Assembly: GCA_946407715.1 (NCBI GenBank)
Contig: CAMJPH010000047.1
Span: 1 to 18,091, forward strand
Source: an uncultured Bacteroidales bacterium
Lineage (GTDB): Bacteria > Bacteroidota > Bacteroidia > Bacteroidales > WCHB1-69
Reading direction: 5' to 3'
Length of the DNA stretch: 18,091 nt
In this document: positions 7,576 through 15,400 of the stretch, piece by piece
Position numbering within the stretch: the stretch's first letter is position 1
How the letters are laid out: each line of letters opens with the position of its first letter
Notes under the pieces: generated by a model
Seen by the model: the letters and a program-made list of their open reading frames with translations, nothing else
Told to the model about the DNA's origin: nothing
The model's database searches: none
Program-made: the position numbers and the translations under genes

Positions 7576-7605
7576 CAAAAGTACAAAATTTTATGGAATA
7601 TGCAA
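7576..7605 (-). promoter_or_regulatory. Bacteroidota promoter for iorA (and probably iorB-mreCD-tamL)
   Basis: On the minus strand TTG (7605-7603) is followed after 19 bases by TACTTTTG (7583-7576), an exact match to the -7 consensus TAnnTTTG at the spacing expected for the -33 TTTG element of the Bacteroidota housekeeping sigma factor. Transcription should start near 7569, giving a leader of about 50 bases before the iorA ATG at 7517. Confidence 0.7.
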
Positions 7606-7617
7606 GAGGAAAAAAGT

Positions 7618-7666
7618 GATGTGAGATTTAAGACCTGAGACGTATGATTTTGAACGTGAGATTGGA
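7618..7666 (+). repeat. Degenerate heptamer array, GACGTGA family
   Basis: Seven 7-base units in register: GATGTGA, GATTTAA, GACCTGA, GACGTAT, GATTTTG, AACGTGA, GATTGGA. Individual units differ by up to four bases, but the period-7 GA start is kept in six of seven. The same unit, exact, occurs twice in the rnfA-8495 spacer. It lies just upstream of the iorA promoter. Confidence 0.5.
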
Positions 7667-7753
7667 ATGTCCACAACATCACATGTCTTGCGTTTTTTGA
7701 AACGTAAACCCTGAAGGAAAAAAACGCATCGGTAATTATGTGGAAAAAAAATG

Positions 7754-7761
7754 TATTTTTG
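7754..7761 (+). promoter_or_regulatory. -7 box of a likely rnfA promoter
   Basis: TATTTTTG matches the Bacteroidota -7 consensus TAnnTTTG exactly. Transcription would start about 98 bases before the rnfA ATG. I find no clear TTG element 19-21 bases upstream, so support comes from the -7 box and position only. Confidence 0.45.
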
Positions 7762-7810
7762 CCGTTCAATTTGGAAGAAAGGAATATTGGCATTGAATTG
7801 CCAGTCTATG

Positions 7811-7838
7811 GTCACTAATTACTGCTCATTATCCACAA
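7811..7838 (-). repeat. Decayed heptamer array, GTGANNA family, in rnfA leader
   Basis: Read on the minus strand the units are GTGGATA, ATGAGCA, GTAATTA and GTGAC after a TT. They align with GTGAATA, GTGAGCA and GTGATTA of the exact array at 12329-12391 with about one change per unit. The array is in the expected rnfA leader. Confidence 0.45.
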
Positions 7839-7865
7839 ACAGTCAGACGATTAAACAACTTAACA

Positions 7866-8456
7866 ATGGAATACATTTTAATGATTATCGGAGCTGTGCT
7901 CGTCAACAACATCATCTTGGTGCAGTTCCTCGGTATCTGTCCGTTTCTGGGCGTTTCCAGCAAGGTGAACACCGCTCTCGGCATGGGTGCGGCCGTTACA
8001 TTTGTCATGGCATTGGCCACATTGGTCACCTCGCTGCTGCAAAAATATGTCCTGCTTCCGCTTGACATCACCTATTTGCAGACCATTGTCTTCATTTTGG
8101 TCATCGCCAGCTTGGTGCAGATGGTAGAGATCATCCTCAAGAAAGTCAGCCCGTCGCTGTATCGCGCATTGGGTGTTTTCCTGCCTCTGATCACGACCAA
8201 CTGCGCCGTTCTCGGTGTCGCCATCAACGTGACCCAGCAGACCATCATCCCCGGCCATGGTTTCTCTGTGATTGACAACACGATATACGCGGTTGCCATT
8301 GCTATAGGTTTCACGTTGGCCATCACGATTTTCGCCGGTCTGCGCGAGCAACTGGAGCTTGTTGCAATCCCCAAGGGCATGAAGGGCGTTCCGATTGCCC
8401 TCATCACCGCTGGCATCCTCGCCATGGCGTTCATGGGATTCGCGAATCTGGTGTAA
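7866..8456 (+). CDS. rnfA: Rnf complex integral membrane subunit RnfA
   Basis: A 196-residue, six-helix inner-membrane protein. It follows the RnfA/RsxA pattern throughout: VLVNNIILVQFLGICPFLGV near the N-terminus, LPLITTNCAVLGVA in the middle and ALITAGILAMAFMGFANLV at the end. The VNN...LGICPF and TTNCAVLG cysteines are the ones proposed to hold a membrane [2Fe-2S] cluster between RnfA and RnfE. These motifs fit RnfA better than the paralogue NqrE. Rnf passes electrons from reduced ferredoxin to NAD+ while exporting Na+ or H+. The other subunits (B, C, D, G, E), which normally accompany it, are not in the window: its left neighbour is divergent iorA and its right one a lysozyme-like gene 38 bp away. 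Confidence 0.92.
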   Translation: MEYILMIIGAVLVNNIILVQFLGICPFLGVSSKVNTALGMGAAVTFVMALATLVTSLLQKYVLLPLDITYLQTIVFILVIASLVQMVEIILKKVSPSLYRALGVFLPLITTNCAVLGVAINVTQQTIIPGHGFSVIDNTIYAVAIAIGFTLAITIFAGLREQLELVAIPKGMKGVPIALITAGILAMAFMGFANLV

Positions 8457-8458
8457 TA

Positions 8459-8493
8459 GACGTGAAACATAGGACGTGAATTGTTAGATATAC
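8459..8493 (+). repeat. Heptamer array, GACGTGA family, in spacer after rnfA
   Basis: Five 7-base units: GACGTGA, AACATAG, GACGTGA, ATTGTTA, GATATAC, followed by GATGGAA, which holds the ATG of the next gene at 8495. Two units are identical and in register. The whole 38-bp gap between rnfA and the next gene is made of them. Confidence 0.45.
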
Positions 8494-8494
8494 G

Positions 8495-9715
8495 ATGGAA
8501 GAGACAAATCACTCTGTAGAGACGTGCCATGGCGCGTCTCTACAATCATCTGATAACGCGTCGCAACAAACCCCGAAGAAGGTTCGCAAAAAGCGTTCCT
8601 TGTGGAAATCGTGGAAACGGCTGAAAGGGCGTACAAAATTCTATTTGATTGTGTTACACCTTTTTGCGCTGGTTGGCGCGGGCATTCTTGGCGCGTGGGC
8701 TTTCTTTGAATTGGGATTTACCAACAACAAAGGCGGTGCCGATCAAAACAATCGTTATCTTTCTGAAAGTCAGCATTATCTGGCTTCTTCTGATTCTATG
8801 AACAGTCAAGAGGCGGCACTTAACGGATATCGTAATCTGTCGGTCCTTCGGCAGTTTTATCCGAAAAACGCTGATCTCATCTTCAATGCCGCGCAGTATA
8901 GTGACCGGCCCACGGCGGTGCAGGAGATGATTTATGCCGCCAATATGTATATGCAGGATGATGACCACGCCATCGCCTATCGGAAAATGGTGGGTGACGT
9001 GGAAAATATCTTGAAATCCAAGAAGATAACGCCTTTTGAGGGGAATGTGGTCCCATGGATGAACGATTCTGCATGGCCTGCGCTGAAAGCCGCCATCTTG
9101 AAGGATTCGGCTTTGATTTACGAGGCTGCGCGGCTTACGGGCGTGGAACCGAGGCTGATTGTGGGCTGTCTTGTTGGCGAGCAGGTGCGCCTGTTCAACA
9201 GCAAACGCGAGATGTACAAGCGGTATCTCGGCCCGATGAAAGTGCTTTCGGTGCAGTCGCAGTTCTCGCTCGGTGTCAACGGCATCAAGGATTTCACCGC
9301 TATGCAAGTCGAGCGCAACCTCACCGACACCACCTCTATCTTCTACATGGGAAAGCCATACGAGCACATCCTCGATTTCCAGACTGAAAACCACCAGGCG
9401 GAACGCATAAGCCGTCTTACGAATTACCGGAACCATCTTTACTCATACATTTACACGGGTTGCATCCTGCACCAGACGATGCTGCAGTGGCGACGTTCCG
9501 GTTACGACATCGTACACCGTCCGGATATTCTGTTCACCCTTTTCAACCTCGGTTTCGCGGCTTCCAAGCCGGGTCCTGACCCGCAATGCGGCGGCTCGCA
9601 CATTACCGTGCATGACGCAATTTACACTTTCGGAGTGATCTGCAACGACTTTTATTTTTCCGGCGAGTTAGCTGAACAGTTCCCGTTGAAAGCGAAACGT
9701 TTTGCCGATGAGTAG
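8495..9715 (+). CDS. Membrane-anchored protein with lysozyme/transglycosylase-like domain (predicted)
   Basis: A 406-residue protein. A basic cytoplasmic N-terminus (KKVRKKRSLWKSWKRLKGR, about 28-46) precedes one membrane helix (about 49-73), with the rest predicted periplasmic. From about residue 205, IYEAARLTGVEPRLIVGCLVGEQ puts a Glu (E229) where soluble lytic transglycosylases and DUF1402-type proteins have their catalytic Glu. SQFSLGVNGIKDF (255-267) resembles the substrate-groove strand, and RPDILFTLFNLG (342-353) resembles the late motif of that fold. Function as a peptidoglycan-cleaving enzyme is an inference. The first 20 residues are read partly from a 30-bp palindrome (codons 7-17), so this N-terminus may be recent or the true start may lie later; no other ATG precedes the helix. 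It lies 38 bp after rnfA and overlaps the U32 gene by 8 bp. Confidence 0.7.
   Translation: MEETNHSVETCHGASLQSSDNASQQTPKKVRKKRSLWKSWKRLKGRTKFYLIVLHLFALVGAGILGAWAFFELGFTNNKGGADQNNRYLSESQHYLASSDSMNSQEAALNGYRNLSVLRQFYPKNADLIFNAAQYSDRPTAVQEMIYAANMYMQDDDHAIAYRKMVGDVENILKSKKITPFEGNVVPWMNDSAWPALKAAILKDSALIYEAARLTGVEPRLIVGCLVGEQVRLFNSKREMYKRYLGPMKVLSVQSQFSLGVNGIKDFTAMQVERNLTDTTSIFYMGKPYEHILDFQTENHQAERISRLTNYRNHLYSYIYTGCILHQTMLQWRRSGYDIVHRPDILFTLFNLGFAASKPGPDPQCGGSHITVHDAIYTFGVICNDFYFSGELAEQFPLKAKRFADE
8515..8544. repeat. 30-bp palindrome, TGTAGAGACG family, copy 2, inside a coding start
   Basis: TGTAGAGACGTGCCA is joined to TGGCGCGTCTCTACA; the arms are exact complements apart from one T/G pair next to the ten-base outer arms. 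Outer arms match copy 1 at 5801-5830 base for base, while the centre (TGCCATGGCG against TTTCATGAAA) has changed on both sides and kept its symmetry. It encodes residues 7-17 of the lysozyme-like protein. Confidence 0.85.
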
Positions 9716-11564
9716 GATTGAGCTTTTGCTGCCCGCCAAGGATTTATCGACTGGCAAGACCGCCATCAACCACGGGGCGGATGCCGTCTATATCGGGGCG
9801 ATGGCTTTCGGGGCTCGGCAAGCTGCTGGCAACTCCTTGCAGGATATAGAGTTGCTGGTGCAGTACGCCCATTTGTATGGCTCAAAGGTGCATGTCACGG
9901 TCAATACGGTGCTGTATGATAATGAGTTGGAGGGCGCGAGGAAGCTGTTGTGGAACTTATATAATATTGGTGTCGATGCCGTGCTGATTCAAGATTTGGG
10001 ATTGTTGAAACTCGATATTCCCCCGATAGCCTTGCACGCGAGCACGCAATGCCATAACCATTCGGTGGAGCGAATCCAGTTCCTTGAAAAGTTAGGTTTC
10101 ACGCGGGCGGTATTAGCCCGTGAGACCGATTTGGAAACCATCCAAAAGATTCATAATCAAACAAATATTGAGTTAGAAGCCTTTGTGCATGGAGCGTTGT
10201 GCGTGAGTTACAGCGGACAGTGCTACATCAGCCGGATGATGACGGGCAGGAGCGGCAATAGGGGAGAGTGCGCCCAGATTTGCCGCACCCGTTTCGACCT
10301 GCAGGACGCCAACGGCAAAACGCTGATACGCAGCAAACATCTGCTTTCTCTCAAGGACATGTGCCGTGCCGATTATATCGAAGCTATGCTGAAAGCAGGT
10401 ATTGTCTCTTTTAAAGTTGAAGGTCGTTTGAAGAACGAGAGTTACGTCAAGAACGTGACCGCCTTTTATCGGCAGAGAATGGATGCCATTCTTGAGGGAT
10501 GTTCTGAATATCAGCGGGTTGGCAGCGGCTCTACTCGCTTCTTCTTCACTCCCGACCTGCACAAGACCTTCAACCGCGAATATACCTCGTACTTCCTTGA
10601 TGGTTGTCGCGAACAAATCGCCTCCTTTGACACCCCGAAGGCAATCGGCGAACCCATCGGTGCGCTCATCCAACGAAACGGAAAATATTACGTTGAACCC
10701 CAATATTCAAAAACATCTTCCTTGAGCAGCCCCGGCAGGGGAAAGAAGCTCGGTAGCACAATCGTCAACGGCGACGGGCTGTGTTTCATCAATGCAGATG
10801 GTGAGTTGGAGGGCTTTTTGGTAAATGGAGTGGAAGGGAATCGTATTATTCCACATAAGCCGTTGTCGTCGTTTACAAAAGTTGCCCTATATAGAAATAT
10901 AGACAAGAATTTTGAGAAAGTGTTGTCTGTGAAGACTGCGGAGCGGAAGATCGCAGTGGATATGCGCTTTGAGGAACTGTCTGACGGAGTGCGGCTTACG
11001 GTCGTTGATGAAGACGGATGTACAGCATTCGTGGAGGAATGTCTTGAGCTGGTCCCGGCACAGCAGCCGGAAAAAATGGCAGAAACCCTGCGCACGGCCT
11101 TGTCGAAGTTGGGCGGCACACCGTTCGAGGCACGTAACATCGTTATTCCAACATGCACGGTGTTTCTTCGGGCTGGGTTTATCAACGAATTGAAAACCAA
11201 AGTGATGGATCGGTTGGCGGCAGTTCGGGTGGAGCATTTCCATCCGCAAGACACATTGCTGGAATATCGTCCCGAACCGTTGTTCCAGCACGCTGATTAT
11301 CTTCGTAATATCACTAATGAAGCGCACAAGGCGGTCTATGCTGACTTTGGAGCAAAGGAAATCGAGTACGGGTTGGACAAAACGGAGGCTTATACTGGCA
11401 AAACCGTGATGACCTGCAAGTATTGTTTGCGGAACGAGTTAGGCTGGTGCAGCCGGAACCCTTCCGGAAAATGTCCGCCGCAACCGTTATATTTAGTTTC
11501 CGGACGGTTCAGGTTTCGCTTGGAGTTCGATTGCGGGAGATGTGAGATGCAAGTGAAAGGGTAA
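9708..11564 (+). CDS. U32 family peptidase, RlhA-like (possible rRNA/tRNA hydroxylation protein)
   Basis: A 618-residue cytoplasmic protein of the U32 family. It begins SRIELLLPAKDL with the TIM-barrel-like ADAVYIGA...FGAR; the family signature HGALCVSYSGQC...RSGNRGECAQICR is at about 161-193, with four conserved cysteines thought to hold an Fe-S cluster. The length and region after 300 agree with the longer subfamily with an added collagenase-like (DUF3656) domain, to which E. coli RlhA (23S rRNA C2501 hydroxylation) belongs; the shorter TrhP makes the 5-hydroxyuridine precursor in tRNA. The C-terminus has a second cysteine cluster (CKYCLRNELGWC, GKC, FDCGRC). I chose ATG 9708, not 9702, because MSRIELL fits the family; it overlaps the previous stop (ATGAGTAG), implying coupling. 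A terminator follows. Confidence 0.88.
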   Translation: MSRIELLLPAKDLSTGKTAINHGADAVYIGAMAFGARQAAGNSLQDIELLVQYAHLYGSKVHVTVNTVLYDNELEGARKLLWNLYNIGVDAVLIQDLGLLKLDIPPIALHASTQCHNHSVERIQFLEKLGFTRAVLARETDLETIQKIHNQTNIELEAFVHGALCVSYSGQCYISRMMTGRSGNRGECAQICRTRFDLQDANGKTLIRSKHLLSLKDMCRADYIEAMLKAGIVSFKVEGRLKNESYVKNVTAFYRQRMDAILEGCSEYQRVGSGSTRFFFTPDLHKTFNREYTSYFLDGCREQIASFDTPKAIGEPIGALIQRNGKYYVEPQYSKTSSLSSPGRGKKLGSTIVNGDGLCFINADGELEGFLVNGVEGNRIIPHKPLSSFTKVALYRNIDKNFEKVLSVKTAERKIAVDMRFEELSDGVRLTVVDEDGCTAFVEECLELVPAQQPEKMAETLRTALSKLGGTPFEARNIVIPTCTVFLRAGFINELKTKVMDRLAAVRVEHFHPQDTLLEYRPEPLFQHADYLRNITNEAHKAVYADFGAKEIEYGLDKTEAYTGKTVMTCKYCLRNELGWCSRNPSGKCPPQPLYLVSGRFRFRLEFDCGRCEMQVKG

Positions 11565-11586
11565 AATAAACTATATTTAAGAAAAT

Positions 11587-11616
11587 AGGGATGTACCGCT
11601 TGCGTCCCTGTTTTTT
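11587..11616 (+). terminator. Rho-independent terminator after the U32 gene
   Basis: AGGGATG (11587-11593) pairs with CGTCCCT (11603-11609) through one G-T wobble over a nine-base loop, followed by G and six T (11611-11616). It ends the rnfA-8495-U32 block 23 bp after the stop. On the other strand the stem is followed by ATTTTCTTAAAT, so it may also stop the convergent BFN gene. Confidence 0.75.
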
Positions 11617-11640
11617 GAAGCGGGGGCCTCGTGTGTCTTC

Positions 11641-12276
11641 TCATCCTCTCTTCTCAATCTCCTCCTGAATCTTCGCCGCCAGCTCATAATTCTCCTCCTC
11701 AACAGCATTCTGGAGCAATTCTTTCAGTTCCGGCACAGAAAGGTTTTGCCATTCCGACTGGACAGTTTCGGTTGGTGTAGAAGGACGTACCCTTCCAGAT
11801 TCGCCTGTAAAGGGGACTTCATCTTGATAATCAGGCGTTTTCGTGGCAATCTGCATCTGTTCTTCAAAGAGAACCTTGTTGAAATAGATGGGTACGCCGG
11901 CGCATAAGGCGATGGCCACGGCATCTGACGGGCGGGCATCAACCTCAAAGTACGATTCGGTCGGCGTTTGGATGACTATGGAGGCATAATAGATTCCCTG
12001 GCTGAACTCGTTGATGGAGACGAATTCAATATTGTAGTCGGGGATGTTGTTGGCGATGAGGTCAACGAAAAGCGCGTGAGTGAGAGGCCGTTGCGGAAGT
12101 CTTCCGTGCAGCTCGCCCAAAATCGCCCGTGCCTCGTTCAACCCGATGATGATGGGCACATAATGGGTGAGATTCGCCTTGTCCACCAGAATCATGGAGA
12201 ATGCCTCCATAGCCTGGGAGGATGACCTGACGTCAAAAACCGCCACTTCAATGTATTCTATGTCGTTGATTCGCAT
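11641..12276 (-). CDS. Bifunctional nuclease (BFN/DUF151) family protein with C-terminal UVR motif
   Basis: A 211-residue cytoplasmic protein. The BFN domain fills about 1-150, with VPIIIGLNEARAI at about 40-52 and the hallmark DARPSDAVAIAL at 113-124. A low-complexity Pro/Thr linker follows, then a UvrB/UvrC-type helical hairpin at about 179-210 (LSVPELKELLQNAVEEENYELAAKIQEEI). The founding plant member was described with RNase and DNase activity; bacterial roles are mostly unknown, and the UVR motif suggests protein-protein contact, as in UvrB-UvrC or Clp adaptor proteins. The domain order BFN-UVR is common in Bacteroidota. The region just upstream of its start is composed of heptamer repeats, so its expression signals lie in or beyond repeated DNA. 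Convergent with the U32 gene. Confidence 0.9.
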   Translation of the reverse strand: MRINDIEYIEVAVFDVRSSSQAMEAFSMILVDKANLTHYVPIIIGLNEARAILGELHGRLPQRPLTHALFVDLIANNIPDYNIEFVSINEFSQGIYYASIVIQTPTESYFEVDARPSDAVAIALCAGVPIYFNKVLFEEQMQIATKTPDYQDEVPFTGESGRVRPSTPTETVQSEWQNLSVPELKELLQNAVEEENYELAAKIQEEIEKRG

Positions 12277-12285
12277 TTTTGGAAT

Positions 12286-12313
12286 GGTTATGGGTTATGG
12301 GTTATGGGTTATT
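12286..12313 (+). repeat. Heptamer array, GGTTATG family, upstream of BFN gene
   Basis: Units GGTTATG, GGTTATG, GGTTATG, GGTTATT in exact register, followed by GAAGC. It begins 10 bp from the BFN start codon, so on the BFN side it forms the leader (CATAACC units). It is homologous to the array at 5881-5908, which has the opposite orientation on this strand but the same unit mix and flank. Confidence 0.85.
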
Positions 12314-12328
12314 GAAGCTGGTGTATTG

Positions 12329-12391
12329 GTGAATAGTGAGCAGTGAGCAGTGAATAGTGAGCAGTGATTAGTGATTAGTGATTAGTGAGCA
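12329..12391 (+). repeat. Nine-unit heptamer array, GTGANNA
   Basis: Nine perfect-register units: GTGAATA, GTGAGCA, GTGAGCA, GTGAATA, GTGAGCA, then GTGATTA three times, and GTGAGCA. Only positions 5 and 6 vary, and only among AT, GC and TT, so three unit types are shuffled and duplicated. Related arrays are at 17542-17569 and 7811-7838, both in the opposite orientation. Confidence 0.9.
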
Positions 12392-12421
12392 GACAGGGTA
12401 TCATATTTTATCTCATCCTTT

Positions 12422-12477
12422 CATCGCTTCATCGCTTCATCGCTTCATCGCTTCATCGCTTCATCGTCTCATCGTCC
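12422..12477. repeat. Octamer array CATCGCTT at the purL 3' end
   Basis: Five identical CATCGCTT units (12422-12461) followed by CATCGTCT and CATCGTCC, ending one base before the purL stop codon. On the purL strand it reads GATGAAGC repeats directly after the stop. Identity of five units points to recent expansion by slippage. Confidence 0.9.
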
Positions 12478-12478
12478 T

Positions 12479-15400
12479 TTATCGTCCGAAATACGCCACC
12501 GCGTTCGCAAATATGTCTTGCTCCTTGTTTCCGCTGATGTTCTTGTAGAGGTTGCGTCCCTTGCGTTCGCTGTGACCCATCTTGCCGAGAATCAGACCGT
12601 TGTCGGAGACGATGCCCTCGATGGCGTAGAAGGAACCGTTGGGGTTGTCTTCGGGATCCATGCTCACTTGGCCGTTTTCGTCGCAATATTGGAACGCGAC
12701 CTGGCCGTTCTCGAAGAGCTGTTTGGCCAGCTTTTCCGACACCACGAACTTGCCTTCGCCGTGACTGACGGCAATCTGGTGGACATCACCTTCTTGGAAG
12801 GATGAGAGCCACGGGGAATTGGTGCTGCCCACGCGGGTGCGCACGATGCGCGAGATGTGGCGGTTGATGTTGTTACGGTAGAGGGTGGGGGAGTCGGGCG
12901 TGACGTCGCCGAGCTTGCCGAAGGGCAGCAGACCCGACTTGACGAGTGCTTGGAAGCCGTTGCAAATGCCGAGTACCAAGCATTTGCGGACCAGCAGATC
13001 CTCTACGGCCGCTTTGACCTTCGGGCTGTTGAGCACGTTGGCGATGAACTTGCCGCTGCCGTCGGGTTCGTCACCCAAGCTGAAACCACCGGAAAGCGCG
13101 AGTATCTGCGACTCGCGGATGGCTGCTGCCAGTTCGTCGATGGATTGCTCGATGGCCGTCTCGTCCAGATTCTTGAAAACCAAGATGCGGGTTTCCGCGT
13201 CGGCGTCCTCGAAAGCTTTCGCCGTGTCGTAGTCGCAGTTGGTGCCGGGGAACACGGGCAAAATCACCTTCGGCTTGCTGACTTTTGCAGCAGGCTCGAA
13301 ATTGTTGTTCTGCGCGTTGCGAGTGAACTCCGCACCGACAGAAGCCGTCTCGTTCGGGGCGGTCTGCGGGTAGAGCTTGCCATAGAAGCCACGCCATGCC
13401 TTCAACAATGCCGCCTTGTCGAGCTTCTCTCCGTTAACGATGAAGTCGTCTGCGACTTTACCCAATTCGATGGCAAATGGAGCATCCAGTTTCTCGGTGG
13501 TCTCCACGATGAAGCTGCCGTAGCCATAAGCGAAGAGATCTTTGTCGGTCAGGATATCAAATCCCAAATCATTACCGAAGCTCATCTTGGCCAGTGCTTC
13601 CGCAATGCCGCCGAATTGCAATGTGAAGGCGGAGACTATCTTTTGGTCCAGAATGTTTTTGCGTATAAAGTCGAATATCTCGGAAGTGTGCTGGATATTC
13701 GGGATGTCGTTTTCTAACTTGTTTTCTATTAGGTAGATGTAGTTGCCTTTTTGTTTGAACTCCGGCGAAATGATGTGGTCGGAATTCTCCGTGGTGATGG
13801 CGAAAGAGACAATGGTAGGCGGCACGTGCATGTCCTTGAATGTGCCGCTCATGGAGTCTTTGCCGCCCAAGGAAGCGAGTCCGAATTCTTTCTGCATCCA
13901 GAAAGCGCCCAACAACGCGGAAAGCGGTTTGCCCCAACGGGTTGGCTCCTTGCCGAGTTTCTCAAAATATTCCTGGAAGGTAAAACGGATTTTGTGATAG
14001 TCGCCGCCGGCCGCCACGATTTTCGACATGGCTTCCAACACGGCCATTACCCCCGCATGATACGGGGAACGGATGGCGATGAACGGGTTGTAGCCGAACG
14101 CCATGATGGAGGCAAGGTTCGTATGTCCATGCAGCACTGGCAGTTTCTGTGCGCTCACTTGCGCTTCCGTCAGCTGGTCCTTGCCGCCGAATGGCATCAA
14201 CACGGTGGAGGCACCGATAGTGGCGTCGAACATCTCGATGAGACCCTTTTGGGAAGCTACGTTCGGGTTGGTGAGGCAGCTATGCCATTTCTCTTGCATT
14301 GTTTTCCCTTGAATGTCAGCGGGTTTCAGCACCTCGTTATCTACAGGCGCGATTTTGGCGGTTACCTTTTGGCGCACGCCGTTGGTGTTGATGAAGTCGC
14401 GGCTGAGGTCCACGATGGTTTTGCCGCGCCAGGTCATCGTGAGGCGGTTGTCGTCGGTCACCTTGGCGATGATGTTGGCTTCGAGGTTTTCTTCGCGGCA
14501 GTATTGGAAGAAGATCTCCACGTCTTCGGGCGCGACCACCACGCTCATGCGCTCCTGCGATTCGCTGATGGCGACCTCCGTGCCGTTCAGACCCTTGTAT
14601 TTCGTGCGCACCGTGTCCAGGTCGATGACGAGACCGTCAGCCAACTCGCCGATGGCGACGCTGACACCGCCCGCGCCGAAGTCGTTGGACTTCTTGATGA
14701 GCTTCGTCACTTCAGGACGACGGAACAAGTGCTGGATTTTACGTTCTTCGGGTGCGTTACCCTTCTGCACCTCGGCAGCGCACGTGTCAAGCGACTTTTC
14801 CGTGTGCTCTTTCGAGGAACCGGTGGCACCGCCGATACCGTCGCGACCGGTGCGTCCACCGAACATGATGATGATGTCGCCGGGCAGCGGACGCTCGCGG
14901 CTAACTTGGTTCTCGGGAACGGCACCCACCACGGCTCCGATTTCCAGACGCTTCGCCTGGTAGTCAGGATGATAGATTTCGCGAACGCAGGTGGTAGCCA
15001 GACCGATTTGGTTGCCGTAGGAGGAATAGCCAGCGGCAGCAGTCTTGGAGATCACCGACTGCGGGAGTTTGCCAGGCAGCGTGGCAGAAATCGGGGCGTT
15101 GATGTCACCCGCGCCCGTAACGCGCAGTGCCTGATACACATAGCTGCGCCCACTCAGCGGATCTCGGATAGCGCCACCCACGCAGGTGGCTGCCCCGCCG
15201 AACGGCTCAATCTCCGTCGGGTGGTTGTGCGTCTCGTTCTTGTACATCAGCAGCCAGTCCTCCTCCTTGCCATCGACATCCACCTTCACGCGGATGCTGC
15301 AGGCGTTGTTCTCTTCGGAAATCTCCTTGTCGGGGAGGTTGCCGCGTTTGTACTCGTATTTGCCGTTGATGGAGGCCAGATCCATCAGCGTGACGGGACG

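Larger units (their letters stand above)
7518..7865. other. Divergent intergenic region between iorA and rnfA
   Basis: These 348 bases hold no gene I can support. From left to right: a complete -33/-7 promoter for iorA on the minus strand (7576-7605), a degenerate GACGTGA heptamer array (7618-7666), an A/T-rich stretch, a perfect -7 box for rnfA on the plus strand (7754-7761) and a decayed GTGANNA heptamer array (7811-7838). Small open frames on the minus strand here have no protein-like character. Confidence 0.7.

Noticed and set aside
7560..7815. Two small minus-strand open frames in the iorA-rnfA spacer
   Set aside because: They overlap each other in different frames, cross the iorA promoter and heptamer repeats, and have no family features.
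9702..9707. Upstream ATG for the U32 gene at 9702
   Set aside because: The ATG at 9708 gives the family-like start SRIELL and a typical ATGAGTAG coupling overlap.
12286..12477. CRISPR array
   Set aside because: Repeats are 7 or 8 bases long, directly adjoining, without spacers, and no cas gene is present.
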